From the NCBI GenBank assembly GCA_003339645.1, contig QNUV01000021.1:1054001-1118000 (forward strand): a stretch of 64,000 nucleotides of DNA. Reading direction: 5' to 3'. Shown in pieces: positions 16,525 to 24,876 of this stretch. Source of the stretch: Microbacterium arborescens (GTDB taxonomy: Bacteria; Actinomycetota; Actinomycetes; Actinomycetales; Microbacteriaceae). Every line of letters begins with the position of its first letter. The stretch's first letter is position 1. The position numbers were made by a program, and so were the translations under genes. The notes under the pieces are model-generated. The model saw nothing but the letters and a program-made list of their open reading frames with translations. It had not been told where the DNA came from and made no database searches.

Positions 16525-17448
16525 TCAGACCGTGACGACGATCTTGCCGCGGGTGTGCCCCTCTTCCAGACGGGCGTAGGCGGCGGCGGCGTCGTCGAGC
16601 GGGAAGGTCTCGGCGACTTCGACCCGCAGCGAACCGTCGGCGGCGAGACGCGCGAGCTCGGCGAGCTGCGCGGCATCCGGGCGAACCCAGATGTAGTTGC
16701 CGCCGAACTCGGATGCCGCCCGCGGGTCGGCGATCGAGGTGACGACACCGCCCTCGCGCAGCAGGTCGCGCGTGGAGTCGAGCGAGCTGCCACCCGCGAA
16801 GTCGAGCACGACGTCGACGCCGTCGGGAGCGATCTCGCGCACCCGGCCGGCCAGGCCGTCGCCGTAGACGACGGGCTCGGCGCCGAGCCCGCGGAGGTAG
16901 TCGTGGTTGCGCTCCGACGCGGTGCCGATGACGCGCGCGCCACGCAGGCGGGCGAGCTGAACACCGAACGATCCCACTCCGCCGGCCGCGCCGTGGATGA
17001 GGACGGTCGACCCCGCTCCGACGGCCGACCGCTCGATCGCCTGCAGCGCGGTCAGGCCGGTGAGCGGAATCGCAGCGGCCGCGGTGAAGTCGAGACCGTC
17101 CGGCTTGCGCGTGGCCGTGCGCACGGGGACCGCCATGTACTCGGCGACCGAGCCGCCGCTCACGACATCGGCGCGCGCGTAGGCCAGCACCGGGTCGCCG
17201 ACCTGGAACTCCGGGGTGTCGAGACCGACCTTCTCCACGACTCCGGCGACGTCCCACCCCGGGACGGCGGGCAGCCTGACGTCGAGCAGGCCCTGCAGGT
17301 ACCCCTCGCGCACTTTGTAGTCGACGGGGTTCAGACCGGCGGCGACCACGCGCACCACGAGGGTGTCCGGCCCGATGTGGGGCATCTCCCGCTCGGTGAT
17401 CTCGAAGCGGTCGTTGCCGCCGAACTCGTTGTACGTCAATGCCTTCAT
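16525..17448 (-). CDS. NADP-dependent oxidoreductase (quinone oxidoreductase-like MDR)
   Basis: A 307-residue medium-chain dehydrogenase of the zinc-free quinone oxidoreductase group. The GroES-like part begins MKALTYNEFGGNDRFEI, the conserved NPVDYKVREG follows, and the cofactor motif is HGAAGGVGSFGVQLAR (about residues 145-160). Cys ligands for zinc are absent, as expected. It would reduce quinones or enones with NADPH. The ATG at 17448 is set by family alignment; the frame is open further upstream without a good start. Confidence 0.9.
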   Translation of the reverse strand: MKALTYNEFGGNDRFEITEREMPHIGPDTLVVRVVAAGLNPVDYKVREGYLQGLLDVRLPAVPGWDVAGVVEKVGLDTPEFQVGDPVLAYARADVVSGGSVAEYMAVPVRTATRKPDGLDFTAAAAIPLTGLTALQAIERSAVGAGSTVLIHGAAGGVGSFGVQLARLRGARVIGTASERNHDYLRGLGAEPVVYGDGLAGRVREIAPDGVDVVLDFAGGSSLDSTRDLLREGGVVTSIADPRAASEFGGNYIWVRPDAAQLAELARLAADGSLRVEVAETFPLDDAAAAYARLEEGHTRGKIVVTV

Positions 17449-17569
17449 GTGCGGGGGCAACGTCGATGCCGTCCGGAGGATTCCCCGGCGGGATGCCGCC
17501 CGGCGGGCGGCGTCTCGGGCCGGAAGCGTAGAATCGGGGGGATCCCGTTCTGAATCGCGAGAGTCCGCC

Positions 17570-18220
17570 GTGTCTGCAGCATCCGCCGCCCGCACCTTCG
17601 AGGTGCGGCATGTCCAGCTCGCGCGCGCCCTTTTCGCGGCCGTCGCCGCCGTGATGATCACCTTCTCGCCCGATCACTCCGCCTCCGTCGGGATGTCGGT
17701 ATTCAGCGGCTTCGCGACAGCGACCGCGATCATCTTCTTCGTCGGAGCCTGGCTGACGAGTCCCGCGGGCCGCCGCGGGCTGCCGATCGCGCTCGGGGCA
17801 CTCACCCTCATCGCCGCGATCCTCGCCGGCATCCCGCCGCTGCGGACGCCGATCGGGTTCTTCGCCGTCGTCATCTCCTGGGCCGCCGTCACGGGCCTCA
17901 TCGAGCTGGTCGGCGGCATCCGCGGGCGACGCTCCGGTGCCCCGGCCGCCCGCGACGAGGTGCTCATCGGCGCGATCACCCTGCTGCTCGTGGCGGGCCT
18001 GCTGCTGGTGAACCCGGCCTACCGTCTCGACTACGTCATCGAGGAGGCCGGCGCCTTCACGCTCACCGGCATCACCATCGGGGTGGGACTGTTCGGCGGC
18101 TACGCCGCGATCGTCGCCGTGTTCCTCGGAATCGCCGGCTTCTCGCCGCGGCGCGAAGAGATCGTGCCCGCGGCATCCGTTCCGTCATCCCCCTCGTCCG
18201 ATCCGGAGGTCGCATCGTGA
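17570..18220 (+). CDS. Six-helix membrane protein (HdeD/DUF308-like)
   Basis: About 216 residues with six predicted membrane helices and a charged, Ser/Pro-rich C-terminus. It resembles proteins often labelled acyl-CoA synthetase in Microbacterium without catalytic motifs; no AMP-binding motif is present, so that label should not be used. The GTG at 17570 (VSAASAARTFEVRHVQL) has GAGAG upstream. It is coupled to the next gene by a GTGA overlap. Function unknown. Confidence 0.72.
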   Translation: MSAASAARTFEVRHVQLARALFAAVAAVMITFSPDHSASVGMSVFSGFATATAIIFFVGAWLTSPAGRRGLPIALGALTLIAAILAGIPPLRTPIGFFAVVISWAAVTGLIELVGGIRGRRSGAPAARDEVLIGAITLLLVAGLLLVNPAYRLDYVIEEAGAFTLTGITIGVGLFGGYAAIVAVFLGIAGFSPRREEIVPAASVPSSPSSDPEVAS

Positions 18221-18546
18221 GCGGCGAACACCCCACCCGCCGCGAGATCATGCGCCCGGTCCAGCTGCTGGGCCTCGCGTTCGTCGCGGCGATCTTCTCG
18301 GGTGTCATCACCCTCGTGTCGATGGGGGCGTTCCAGTCGATCCCGCGCGAGTCGGTCGAGCGTGCCGTCGTCGTGGCCCTCGTCGTCGCCGGCATCGCCT
18401 TCATCGCGACGCTCGTGATCATCGCACTGCTGATGCTCGCCGTCGATCCCGCGCAGGTGAGCAAGCGTGTCGACCGCCCGGTTCTGTACCCCGACGAGTC
18501 CGAGACTCCCGACGACCCGGCCCCCGGCACGTCGCCTCGGAGCTGA
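18217..18546 (+). CDS. Small two-helix membrane protein
   Basis: A 109-residue protein with two hydrophobic helices (about residues 15-38 and 48-73) and an acidic Pro-rich C-terminal tail. Its GTG overlaps the stop of the preceding membrane protein by four bases (GTGA), so the two probably work together, perhaps as one complex. No recognised domain. A bidirectional terminator follows. Confidence 0.7.
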   Translation: MSGEHPTRREIMRPVQLLGLAFVAAIFSGVITLVSMGAFQSIPRESVERAVVVALVVAGIAFIATLVIIALLMLAVDPAQVSKRVDRPVLYPDESETPDDPAPGTSPRS

Positions 18547-18575
18547 GCGACCGCCGAGCGCGTACCGTCCACACC

Positions 18576-18620
18576 AAAACGCACCGCCCCCCGAGCGTTC
18601 TCGGTGGGGCGGTGCGTTTT
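18576..18620. terminator. Bidirectional intrinsic terminator between the membrane-protein pair and purB
   Basis: A perfect 15-bp inverted repeat, AAAACGCACCGCCCC against GGGGCGGTGCGTTTT, with a 15-base loop containing an inner CCGA/TCGG pairing. It ends in TTTT on both strands, so it can serve both convergent transcription units. Confidence 0.88.
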
Positions 18621-18625
18621 CGGCG

Positions 18626-20008
18626 TCAGCCGAGGCGTGAGACCAAGTCGTCGGCGAGGCCTGCGTAGGTCGCGGGGGTCAGGGCGAGCAGGCGCTTCTT
18701 GGCGGCATCGCCGATGTCGAGGCCGCGCACGAACTCGGCGAGCTCCGGTCCGCCGACACGGCGACCGCGGGTCAGGTCCTTGAGCAGCGCATAGGGGTCG
18801 GTGATCTGCGAGCGGCCGGCGGCGATCTCGGCGCGGACGACGGTCTGGATCGCCTCGGCCAGCACCTCCCAGTTGGCGTCGAGGTCGGCCAGCAACACGT
18901 CGCGCGAGAGGGAGATCTCGGTGAGCCCGCGCTGCAGGTTGTCGAGCGCCAGCAGCGAGTGCCCGAAGGCGACGCCGATGTTGCGCTGCGTCGTCGAGTC
19001 GGTCAGGTCGCGCTGCATGCGGCTCGTGACGAGCGTCTGCGCGAGCGTGGCGAACAGGCCTCCGGAGATCTCGAGGTTCGCCTCGGCGTTCTCGAACCGG
19101 ATGGGGTTGATCTTGTGCGGCATCGTCGACGACCCGGTCGCGCCGGCGACGGGGATCTGCGCGAAGAAGCCGAGCGAGATGTAGGTCCAGACGTCGGTCG
19201 CGAGGTTGTGCAGGATGCCGCCGGCGTGCCGCACCCGGTCGTAGAGCTCGACCTGCCAGTCGTGCGACTCGATCTGGGTGGTCAGGACGTTGAAGTCGAT
19301 GCCGAGGCCCTCGATGAACGAGCGCGAGAGCTCGGGCCAGTCGACGTCGGGCTCTGCCGCGAGATGCGCGGACCAGGTGCCGGTCGCCCCCGAGAACTTC
19401 GCGAGGTACTCGCCGCCCTCGATCTGCTTCGCGACGCGGGCGAGGCGCCAGGCGAACACGGCGATCTCCTTGCCCATCGTCGACGGGGTGGCGGGCTGGC
19501 CGTGGGTGCGCGAGAGCATCGGGGCATCGCGGTGCTCTCGGGCGAGGTCGCCGAGGGCGCCGATGACGGCGTGCAGCTTCGGCAGCCAGACGTTCTCGAC
19601 GGCGCGCTTGACGGTGAGCGCGTAGGAGGCCGAGTTGATGTCCTCGCTCGTGCACGCGAAGTGCGTCAGCTCGGCGATCGCGTCGAGGCCGAGGGCCGAC
19701 AGCCGGTCGCGGACGAGGTACTCGACGGCCTTCACGTCATGGCGGGTGACGGCCTCCTTGGCGGCGAGCCAGTCGATCTCCGCCTGACCGAAGTCGCGGT
19801 ACAGGCCGCGCAGCCGCGTCTTCTGCTCATCCGCGAGGGGCGAGCTGCCGAACAGGCTCCGGTCGGTCAGGGCGATGATCCATTCGACCTCCACCTCGAC
19901 GCGTGCGCGGTTCAGACCGGCTTCGGAGAGGTAGTCGGCGAGGGATCCGACGGCGGCGGCGTATCGGCCGTCGAGCGGGCTCAGGGGCTGCGGGGGCAGA
20001 GAGGTCAC
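18626..20008 (-). CDS. purB: Adenylosuccinate lyase
   Basis: A 460-residue enzyme of purine synthesis that splits SAICAR to AICAR and adenylosuccinate to AMP, each releasing fumarate. The superfamily signature GSSTMPHKINPIRFE lies at about residues 290-304; the N-terminus has the usual SPLDGRY, and SRTHGQPATPSTMGKE carries the conserved His. Length is normal for the long (E. coli-type) form. GTG start with GGAG upstream. It follows the phosphatase gene by 27 bases on the same strand and ends at a strong terminator. Confidence 0.96.
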   Translation of the reverse strand: MTSLPPQPLSPLDGRYAAAVGSLADYLSEAGLNRARVEVEVEWIIALTDRSLFGSSPLADEQKTRLRGLYRDFGQAEIDWLAAKEAVTRHDVKAVEYLVRDRLSALGLDAIAELTHFACTSEDINSASYALTVKRAVENVWLPKLHAVIGALGDLAREHRDAPMLSRTHGQPATPSTMGKEIAVFAWRLARVAKQIEGGEYLAKFSGATGTWSAHLAAEPDVDWPELSRSFIEGLGIDFNVLTTQIESHDWQVELYDRVRHAGGILHNLATDVWTYISLGFFAQIPVAGATGSSTMPHKINPIRFENAEANLEISGGLFATLAQTLVTSRMQRDLTDSTTQRNIGVAFGHSLLALDNLQRGLTEISLSRDVLLADLDANWEVLAEAIQTVVRAEIAAGRSQITDPYALLKDLTRGRRVGGPELAEFVRGLDIGDAAKKRLLALTPATYAGLADDLVSRLG

Positions 20009-20035
20009 GAGGCTCCATTCAGTGTGAACGGGCGC

Positions 20036-20542
20036 TCAGGACGTGGTGCGGATCGCGGGTTCGAGCTGCCGGAAGAGCGCCCGGCTCGCGCTCTCGATCA
20101 TAGCGAGCACCTCGTCGAACATTCCGGCGTCGCCGTAGTACGGGTCGGGCACATCGAGGTCGCCGCCGGCGTGCGCGTCGAACGACATGAGGAGGCCGAG
20201 CTTGTCGGTGTCGGCCGTCGTACGCGCCCAGTTCGACAGCACGCGCTCGTGCGAACGGTCGAGCGCGACGATGAGGTCGGATCGGTCGAAATCCGTCAGC
20301 GTGAAGCGACGGGCCCGGTGCCCCCGCCCGTCGTATCCGCGGCGTTCGAGCGCCTCGAGCGTGCGTCCGTCCGCGGGCTCGCCGACGTGCCAGTCACCCG
20401 TTCCCGAGCTCGCCGACACGACACGGTCGCCGAGCCCGGACTGGTCGATGAACCAGCGGAAGACCACGTCGGCCATGGGGGAGCGGCAGATGTTCCCGGT
20501 GCAGACGAACATGACGCGGAAGGGCTCGGCGCGTCGGGTCAC
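20036..20542 (-). CDS. Low-molecular-weight protein tyrosine phosphatase
   Basis: A 168-residue cytoplasmic phosphatase. The P-loop CTGNICRS (Cys14 nucleophile, Arg20) follows a beta strand RVMFV, and the general-acid Asp is in DPYYGD near residue 140. A GTG start at 20542 is used. It probably shares a transcript with purB downstream. Substrates in actinobacteria are mostly unknown; the mycobacterial relative PtpA is secreted, but no export signal is seen here. Confidence 0.9.
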   Translation of the reverse strand: MTRRAEPFRVMFVCTGNICRSPMADVVFRWFIDQSGLGDRVVSASSGTGDWHVGEPADGRTLEALERRGYDGRGHRARRFTLTDFDRSDLIVALDRSHERVLSNWARTTADTDKLGLLMSFDAHAGGDLDVPDPYYGDAGMFDEVLAMIESASRALFRQLEPAIRTTS

Positions 20543-20657
20543 CGTCCCATTGTGGAGGATGCGGCCTTTCCTGCACAGATGTATCGCGGACGTTCGTCGT
20601 CCCCCAGCGGGGACGAGGGCGGTCCGTGCGGCTCCCCGCACCGGCATCGTGAGGGGC

Positions 20658-20960
20658 ATGCCTCCGCCTGAGCCGCTCGTTTCGAACGCCACGCCACTCG
20701 ATGCCGCCCCGGTGCGGACGCTCGAGATGATCGCGGCGCTGCGCCCGCGCCTGACCGCCCTGCGCGCCGAGGTGGACGCGATCCGGCGCCGCGCGGCCGA
20801 GCTCGAACACGACACGGCCTGGCGCGCCCGCGCCGCGCGCGAGTACCGCGAGCGGCTCGCCGCGTGGCGCGAGCGATCGGATGACGCGGCGATGCGCATC
20901 GACCGCCTCGACGACGAACTGCACCGGGTGCAGACCCGGCTCGTGGCGGGAGGCCCGTGA
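20658..20960 (+). CDS. Small coiled-coil partner protein
   Basis: A 100-residue protein, mostly one long Arg/Glu-rich amphipathic helix (about residues 22-92) likely to form a coiled coil or helical hairpin, with no cysteine or signal. Start is ATG 20658; GTG 20649 is possible and would give better ribosome spacing. The stop overlaps the start of the next gene by GTGA, so the two are translated together; its size and helical nature suit a WXG100-like partner or chaperone for the hydrolase downstream, but a WxG motif is not visible. Confidence 0.62.
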   Translation: MPPPEPLVSNATPLDAAPVRTLEMIAALRPRLTALRAEVDAIRRRAAELEHDTAWRARAAREYRERLAAWRERSDDAAMRIDRLDDELHRVQTRLVAGGP

Positions 20961-22258
20961 GCGACGACTCCCTCGACATCCGCGACGGCGGGGTCATCGC
21001 GGTCGATACGGAACAGCTCCGTCTCGCGGCATCCGTGCTCCTCGGCCTGTCGACGGAATGCGACGTGCTGAGGTCGATGTTCGAGACGGCCGCTCGCGAG
21101 CTCGCTGCGCACGATGCGACCGCGTGGCCCGCAGCGGCCTTCGCCGCTGACCTCACCCAGCTCCTCGACGCGCTCACCGCCGAGGCCTCGGCTCTCGCCG
21201 GAAGACTGCGGGATGCCGCGGACGTCTACGACATCGTCGAGCTCGAAGCCGCACGGCGGGCTGCCGAGGGTGGCGACCGTCGCGTGACGGATCTGCTCGA
21301 CCGCCGGATCTTCGCGGCCCGCGACCGTTCACCGACGGCCGCTTCGCGTGCCGACCTGCTGCTGAGGACCTGGCCGCTGCTGCGGCACGGCGAGCTCCAG
21401 CGCCAGATCGGCGGAGCCGCCGTTCCACTGGGCCTGCTCGGGGGAGCCGCCGTCGCGGCGGGCGGTCTCGCGCTGACCGCTCTCGGCGCCCTGGGGCTGG
21501 GGCGTGCGACCCCCGATCGCGGCGGGTCCGCGCCGCCGCAGGTCGTCGAGGTCACGCGGTCAGCGGTTCGCGAGGCGGCGGCGCCGGGCACACTCGCCGC
21601 GCTCGCGGAACGCATCCCGCGCGAGGGCGATCAGGTTCGCGTCGAGCGCTACACCCTCGCGGGAGGCGAGCGCCGTTTCGCCGTCTACGTCGCGGGAACC
21701 CGATCGCCGCTCGGATTCGGCGGCCGCGAGCCCTTCGACATGTCGTCGAACGTGCAGCTCTACGCGGGCCGCAGCTCGGCGTCGTACGAATCGGTGGTGA
21801 GTGCCCTCCGCGCCGCCGGCGCGCGGCCGGGAGACGCCGTGCTCGCCGTCGGGTACTCGCAGGGCGGCGCGATCACGTCACGCCTCGCGGTCGACGGGCC
21901 CTTCCGCGTCGTGGGCAACGTGACCTTCGGCTCTCCCGTGCAGGCCGATCCCGGCGAGGCCACGCTCCAGGTCACGGTGCGCCACACCGACGATCTCGTC
22001 CCGGCGCTGCAGTCCGGCGGCCACCCCGATCGTGCGGGCGCGGCGGGCAGCATCGTCGTCGAACGGGTCGCCGACCCACCGCCCGGCATCGCGGACGTCG
22101 CGCTCGGCGCCCACTCGATCGACGCCTACGGCGACACCGCCGCGCTCGCCGACGCCTCGGACGACCCCCGCGTCGATGACGTCCACGAGGGCATCGCGGC
22201 CTTCGGGGGCGACGAGCCGGCCGAGGTCACGACCTACCGCGTGCGGAGGCCCGACTGA
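20957..22258 (+). CDS. WXG-like helical domain fused to alpha/beta hydrolase
   Basis: A 433-residue protein. Residues 1-125 are alpha-helical and resemble the WXG100/ESX helical-hairpin region. A Gly/Ala-rich hydrophobic span lies at 152-182. Residues about 225-430 form an alpha/beta hydrolase with nucleophile elbow GYSQGG (Ser301), Asp in RHTDDLVP and His in LGAHSIDAY. This arrangement recalls actinobacterial type VII-secreted or cell-envelope esterases. It is coupled to the coiled-coil gene upstream. No ESX core genes are in the window, so secretion by that route is inferred. Confidence 0.75.
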   Translation: MSDDSLDIRDGGVIAVDTEQLRLAASVLLGLSTECDVLRSMFETAARELAAHDATAWPAAAFAADLTQLLDALTAEASALAGRLRDAADVYDIVELEAARRAAEGGDRRVTDLLDRRIFAARDRSPTAASRADLLLRTWPLLRHGELQRQIGGAAVPLGLLGGAAVAAGGLALTALGALGLGRATPDRGGSAPPQVVEVTRSAVREAAAPGTLAALAERIPREGDQVRVERYTLAGGERRFAVYVAGTRSPLGFGGREPFDMSSNVQLYAGRSSASYESVVSALRAAGARPGDAVLAVGYSQGGAITSRLAVDGPFRVVGNVTFGSPVQADPGEATLQVTVRHTDDLVPALQSGGHPDRAGAAGSIVVERVADPPPGIADVALGAHSIDAYGDTAALADASDDPRVDDVHEGIAAFGGDEPAEVTTYRVRRPD

Positions 22259-22285
22259 TGGTGCGCGCGTATGTCTGCTCGTGTG

Positions 22286-22693
22286 TCAGCGGCGGTCGCG
22301 GTCTCGGTCGCGACGGGGGCGGAACAGGATGCCGGCGACCCAGTTGATCAGTGCGATCACGATGGCCGCGAGCACCGCGAGCCAGAAGCCGCCGATGCGC
22401 AGGCCCCAGTCCCAACCTGAGGTGACCCACCCGGTGAGCCACAGCAGGAAGCCGTTGATGACGAATGAGATCAGGCCGAGGGTCAGGATGTACAGCGGGA
22501 ACGCGAGCACCTTCAGCACGGTGCCGACGATCGCGTTGACGAGTCCGAAGATGAGGGCGATCAGCAGCAGCGTGAGGACGAGCTGCAGGTCGCCGCCCGG
22601 CGTGAACGCCACGACCGACACCTCCAGCGCCGGGATCAGCGTCACGATCCACACCGCGAAGGCGTTGACGATCAGTCGGATGATGAGGCTCAT
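22286..22693 (-). CDS. Phage-holin-family (DUF-type) four-helix membrane protein
   Basis: A 135-residue integral membrane protein with four hydrophobic helices and an Arg/Asp-rich C-terminal tail (PRRDRDRDRR). Segments such as LLLIALIFGLVNAIVGTVLKVLAFPLYILTLG and FVINGFLLWLTG match the widespread phage_holin_4_2 family (PF04020), which in chromosomes is a housekeeping membrane protein rather than a lysis protein. It converges on the hydrolase gene and has no phage neighbours. Confidence 0.85.
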   Translation of the reverse strand: MSLIIRLIVNAFAVWIVTLIPALEVSVVAFTPGGDLQLVLTLLLIALIFGLVNAIVGTVLKVLAFPLYILTLGLISFVINGFLLWLTGWVTSGWDWGLRIGGFWLAVLAAIVIALINWVAGILFRPRRDRDRDRR

Positions 22694-22765
22694 AGTGCCG
22701 TCAGTCTCCCATGGGGCCTCCGATCCGTCATCCGGTGGAGGCGGCGGCATCCGTAGACTCGCATC

Positions 22766-23830
22766 GTGACCGACCTGCCCGTGCGCATCCGACCCGAAAT
22801 CGCGGCGCTGCCCGCATACCGCCAGGGGCGTCAGGCCTCCGCCGACGCCTTCAAGCTGTCGAGCAACGAGAACCCGTTCGACCCGCTGCCCGGCGTCGTC
22901 GAGGCCGTGCGCGCGGCGACGACCTTCAACCGCTACCCCGACGCCTCGGCCGGCCGGTTGCGCGCGCGGCTCGCGGATCGATACGCGGTCGCCCCCGATG
23001 GCGTGCACGTCGCGGCGGGTTCGGTGTCGATCCTGTACCAGCTCGCATCGGCGACCAGCGGTCCGGGTGACGAGATCATGTTCGCCTGGCGATCGTTCGA
23101 GGCTTATCCCGGGCTCGCGGCTGTCGCGGGCGCGACCGCGGTCGCGGTGCCGCTGACGGCCGACGCCGGCCACGACCTCGACGCGATGGCGGATGCCGTC
23201 ACCGACCGCACGCGGATGATCATCGTCTGCAGCCCGAACAACCCCACCGGTCCCGTCGTGAGCCAGGCGGCGTTCGACGCGTTCGTGGCGCGGGTCCGCT
23301 CCGACGTCCTCATCGTCCTCGACGAGGCCTACGCCGAGTTCGTGACCGACCCGGATGCCGTGACGGGCGCCGCCGTGCTCGCCGCGGGGCACGCCAACGT
23401 CGTGATCCTGCGGACGTTCTCGAAGGCCTACGGACTCGCCGGACTGCGCGTCGGGTACGCCATCGGCGACCACCGCATCCTCGATGCGGCCCGCAGCACC
23501 GGCATCCCCCTCTCGGTCACAGCCCAGGCGGAGGAAGCCGCGCTTGCGAGCCTCGACGCCGAGGACGAACTGCTCGAGCGAGTGCGTCACATCGCCGTGC
23601 GACGTGACGCGCTCGCCGACCGGTTGCGCGATGCCGGGTGGCACATCCCGAACGCGCAGGGCAACTTCGTGTGGCTGCCCGCGGGTGAGCGGGCCCTCGA
23701 GATCGCCGAGGCCTTCGACGCGGCCGGCCTGATCGTGCGGGCGTTCGCCGGCGACGGTGTGCGCATCTCGGTCGGCGAAGAGGAATCGATCGAGCGGATC
23801 GTCGCGGCCGCGGCATCCGTCGTCGGCTGA
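22766..23830 (+). CDS. hisC: HisC-type aminotransferase (histidinol-phosphate / aromatic amino acid)
   Basis: A 354-residue fold-type I PLP aminotransferase. Conserved features run in order: [22 protein letters not shown] (Asn for PLP), DEAYAEF (Asp/Tyr), and the PLP lysine in [15 protein letters not shown]. It transfers an amino group between glutamate and histidinol phosphate or aromatic keto acids. It stands alone, away from any his operon, so it may be the aromatic (Pat-like) paralogue rather than the biosynthetic HisC; the sequence alone does not settle this. GTG start. Confidence 0.85.
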   Translation: MTDLPVRIRPEIAALPAYRQGRQASADAFKLSSNENPFDPLPGVVEAVRAATTFNRYPDASAGRLRARLADRYAVAPDGVHVAAGSVSILYQLASATSGPGDEIMFAWRSFEAYPGLAAVAGATAVAVPLTADAGHDLDAMADAVTDRTRMIIVCSPNNPTGPVVSQAAFDAFVARVRSDVLIVLDEAYAEFVTDPDAVTGAAVLAAGHANVVILRTFSKAYGLAGLRVGYAIGDHRILDAARSTGIPLSVTAQAEEAALASLDAEDELLERVRHIAVRRDALADRLRDAGWHIPNAQGNFVWLPAGERALEIAEAFDAAGLIVRAFAGDGVRISVGEEESIERIVAAAASVVG

Positions 23831-23874
23831 CCGGCGCGCGAGCGGGGTTCTCGGAGCCGACGGTGCGCGTGCCG

Positions 23875-23950
23875 CGATGCAATGCGTCGGGCTCGACACG
23901 CCGGTGAGGATGCCGTCCGCCCGGGGTGTCGGCCACGATCCCTCGCATCG
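23875..23950 (+). repeat. 76-bp palindromic repeat, copy 2
   Basis: Same architecture and exact length as the other copies, with outer arms slightly diverged (CGATGCAATGCGTCG left, CGATCCCTCGCATCG right), inner arm CGGGGTGTC intact and loop GGATGCCG. It lies between the convergent aminotransferase and DUF1990 genes. Confidence 0.85.
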
Positions 23951-23964
23951 CGGCTCGCGGGTCG

Positions 23965-24459
23965 TTAGCGCGCGGTGCGGTCTCCGCGCCGAAGAGCACT
24001 CAGATAGCGCGTTCGCACGATGACCTGCACGATGCGGACCGCCGGATAAGCGAGCCGCCAGAACCACATGGGCGCCGGCCGCGAGAGCGATCGCAGCGTG
24101 AAAAGCACGTCGTCGCCGCGCCGGGTGACGAGGAACGTCTCCTCTCCCTCGAGCGGATGGCCCGGCAGCGCGAGGTAGACGTAGCCCACCCGGTCGGACT
24201 CGTCGACGAAGGCGACGACCTCGACCGGCTCGCGCAGCGTCAGGGGGCCGCGGCCGATCTCGAGCCAGTGCCGCCCACCGACGACGGCCGGCACATCGGG
24301 GACCACCCGGAATCCGCTGCGTGTCTTCACCCGCCACGCCAAGAGGTCGGTCCGGGCCCGCCGCCACGCGGCATCCCCCGACCCCACGCGCACGGTCCTC
24401 TCGAATCGGCGGAAGCCTCGCGGGTCGGCATTCCACTCATCGCGGTGCGGCAGGCTCAT
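23965..24459 (-). CDS. DUF1990 domain protein
   Basis: A 164-residue protein of the DUF1990 family (SRPBCC-like lipid- or ligand-binding fold) found in actinobacteria and plants. Motifs include RVVPDVPAVVGGRHWLEIGRGP, GYVYLALPGHPLEGEETFLV and a Trp/Arg-rich C-terminal helix (MWFWRLAYPAVRIVQ). No catalytic residues are known for the family. The gene is framed by two 76-bp repeats in the same orientation, and the other such pair in this window also frames an SRPBCC-fold gene. Confidence 0.85.
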   Translation of the reverse strand: MSLPHRDEWNADPRGFRRFERTVRVGSGDAAWRRARTDLLAWRVKTRSGFRVVPDVPAVVGGRHWLEIGRGPLTLREPVEVVAFVDESDRVGYVYLALPGHPLEGEETFLVTRRGDDVLFTLRSLSRPAPMWFWRLAYPAVRIVQVIVRTRYLSALRRGDRTAR

Positions 24460-24516
24460 GCGACCAGCATCCCACCCGCCCCGCCAGCGGGCGCGTGCGC
24501 GGGTGCGTGGGTGCGT

Positions 24517-24592
24517 GGATGCAAGGGATCGGCTGCGACACCCCGTGATGGATGCCGCTGTCGCGGGGTGTCGGTCACAACACCTTGCATCG
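24517..24592 (+). repeat. 76-bp palindromic repeat, copy 3
   Basis: Outer arms GGATGCAAGGGATCG and ...CCTTGCATCG, inner arms GACACCCCG / CGGGGTGTC, loop GGATGCCG; exactly 76 bp. It lies in a 417-base gene-free stretch (24460-24876) together with the hairpin repeat pair at 24651-24782; nothing else is recognised in that stretch. Confidence 0.87.
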
Positions 24593-24650
24593 CGGCACGG
24601 TGTCTGAGGGGCGGCCCTCGTTCATCGCCACCGACCCCTTTTACGCTGGG

Positions 24651-24782
24651 TCGGCAGCGCTTGCCCCCATTGCGGGGATTTGGGGCGCAACCTGCCAGGC
24701 CAACGCTGGGCCTCGCGGCTCTGTCCCACTGGCCTGGCAGTACTTGTCCCTATCGCCCGGATTTGGGGGCGCGAGATGCCAG
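24651..24782 (-). repeat. Tandem hairpin repeat, two units (same family as 60.1 kb, inverted)
   Basis: Two units with an 83-base period. Each has an imperfect inverted-repeat core of 48-49 bases: 24651-24698 (TCGGCAG...CTGCCAG) and 24734-24782 (CTGGCAG...ATGCCAG). Between the arms, CTTGCCCC-AT and GGGGCGC (CTTGTCCCTAT and GGGGGCGC in unit 2) match the reverse complement of the 60-kb units. It lies in the gene-free stretch downstream of the GH144-like gene. Confidence 0.8.
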
Positions 24783-24876
24783 GTCAATGCCGCGAAGCGC
24801 CAGGTCAACACCAGGCTCCATGCTTCGGCCTCCCGACCGGGCGAGACACCCCCCTGGCCGAGAGCCGGAGCGTCCG

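Noticed and set aside
22286-22693. Prophage holin
   Set aside because: The family is a general bacterial membrane protein and no phage genes are nearby.
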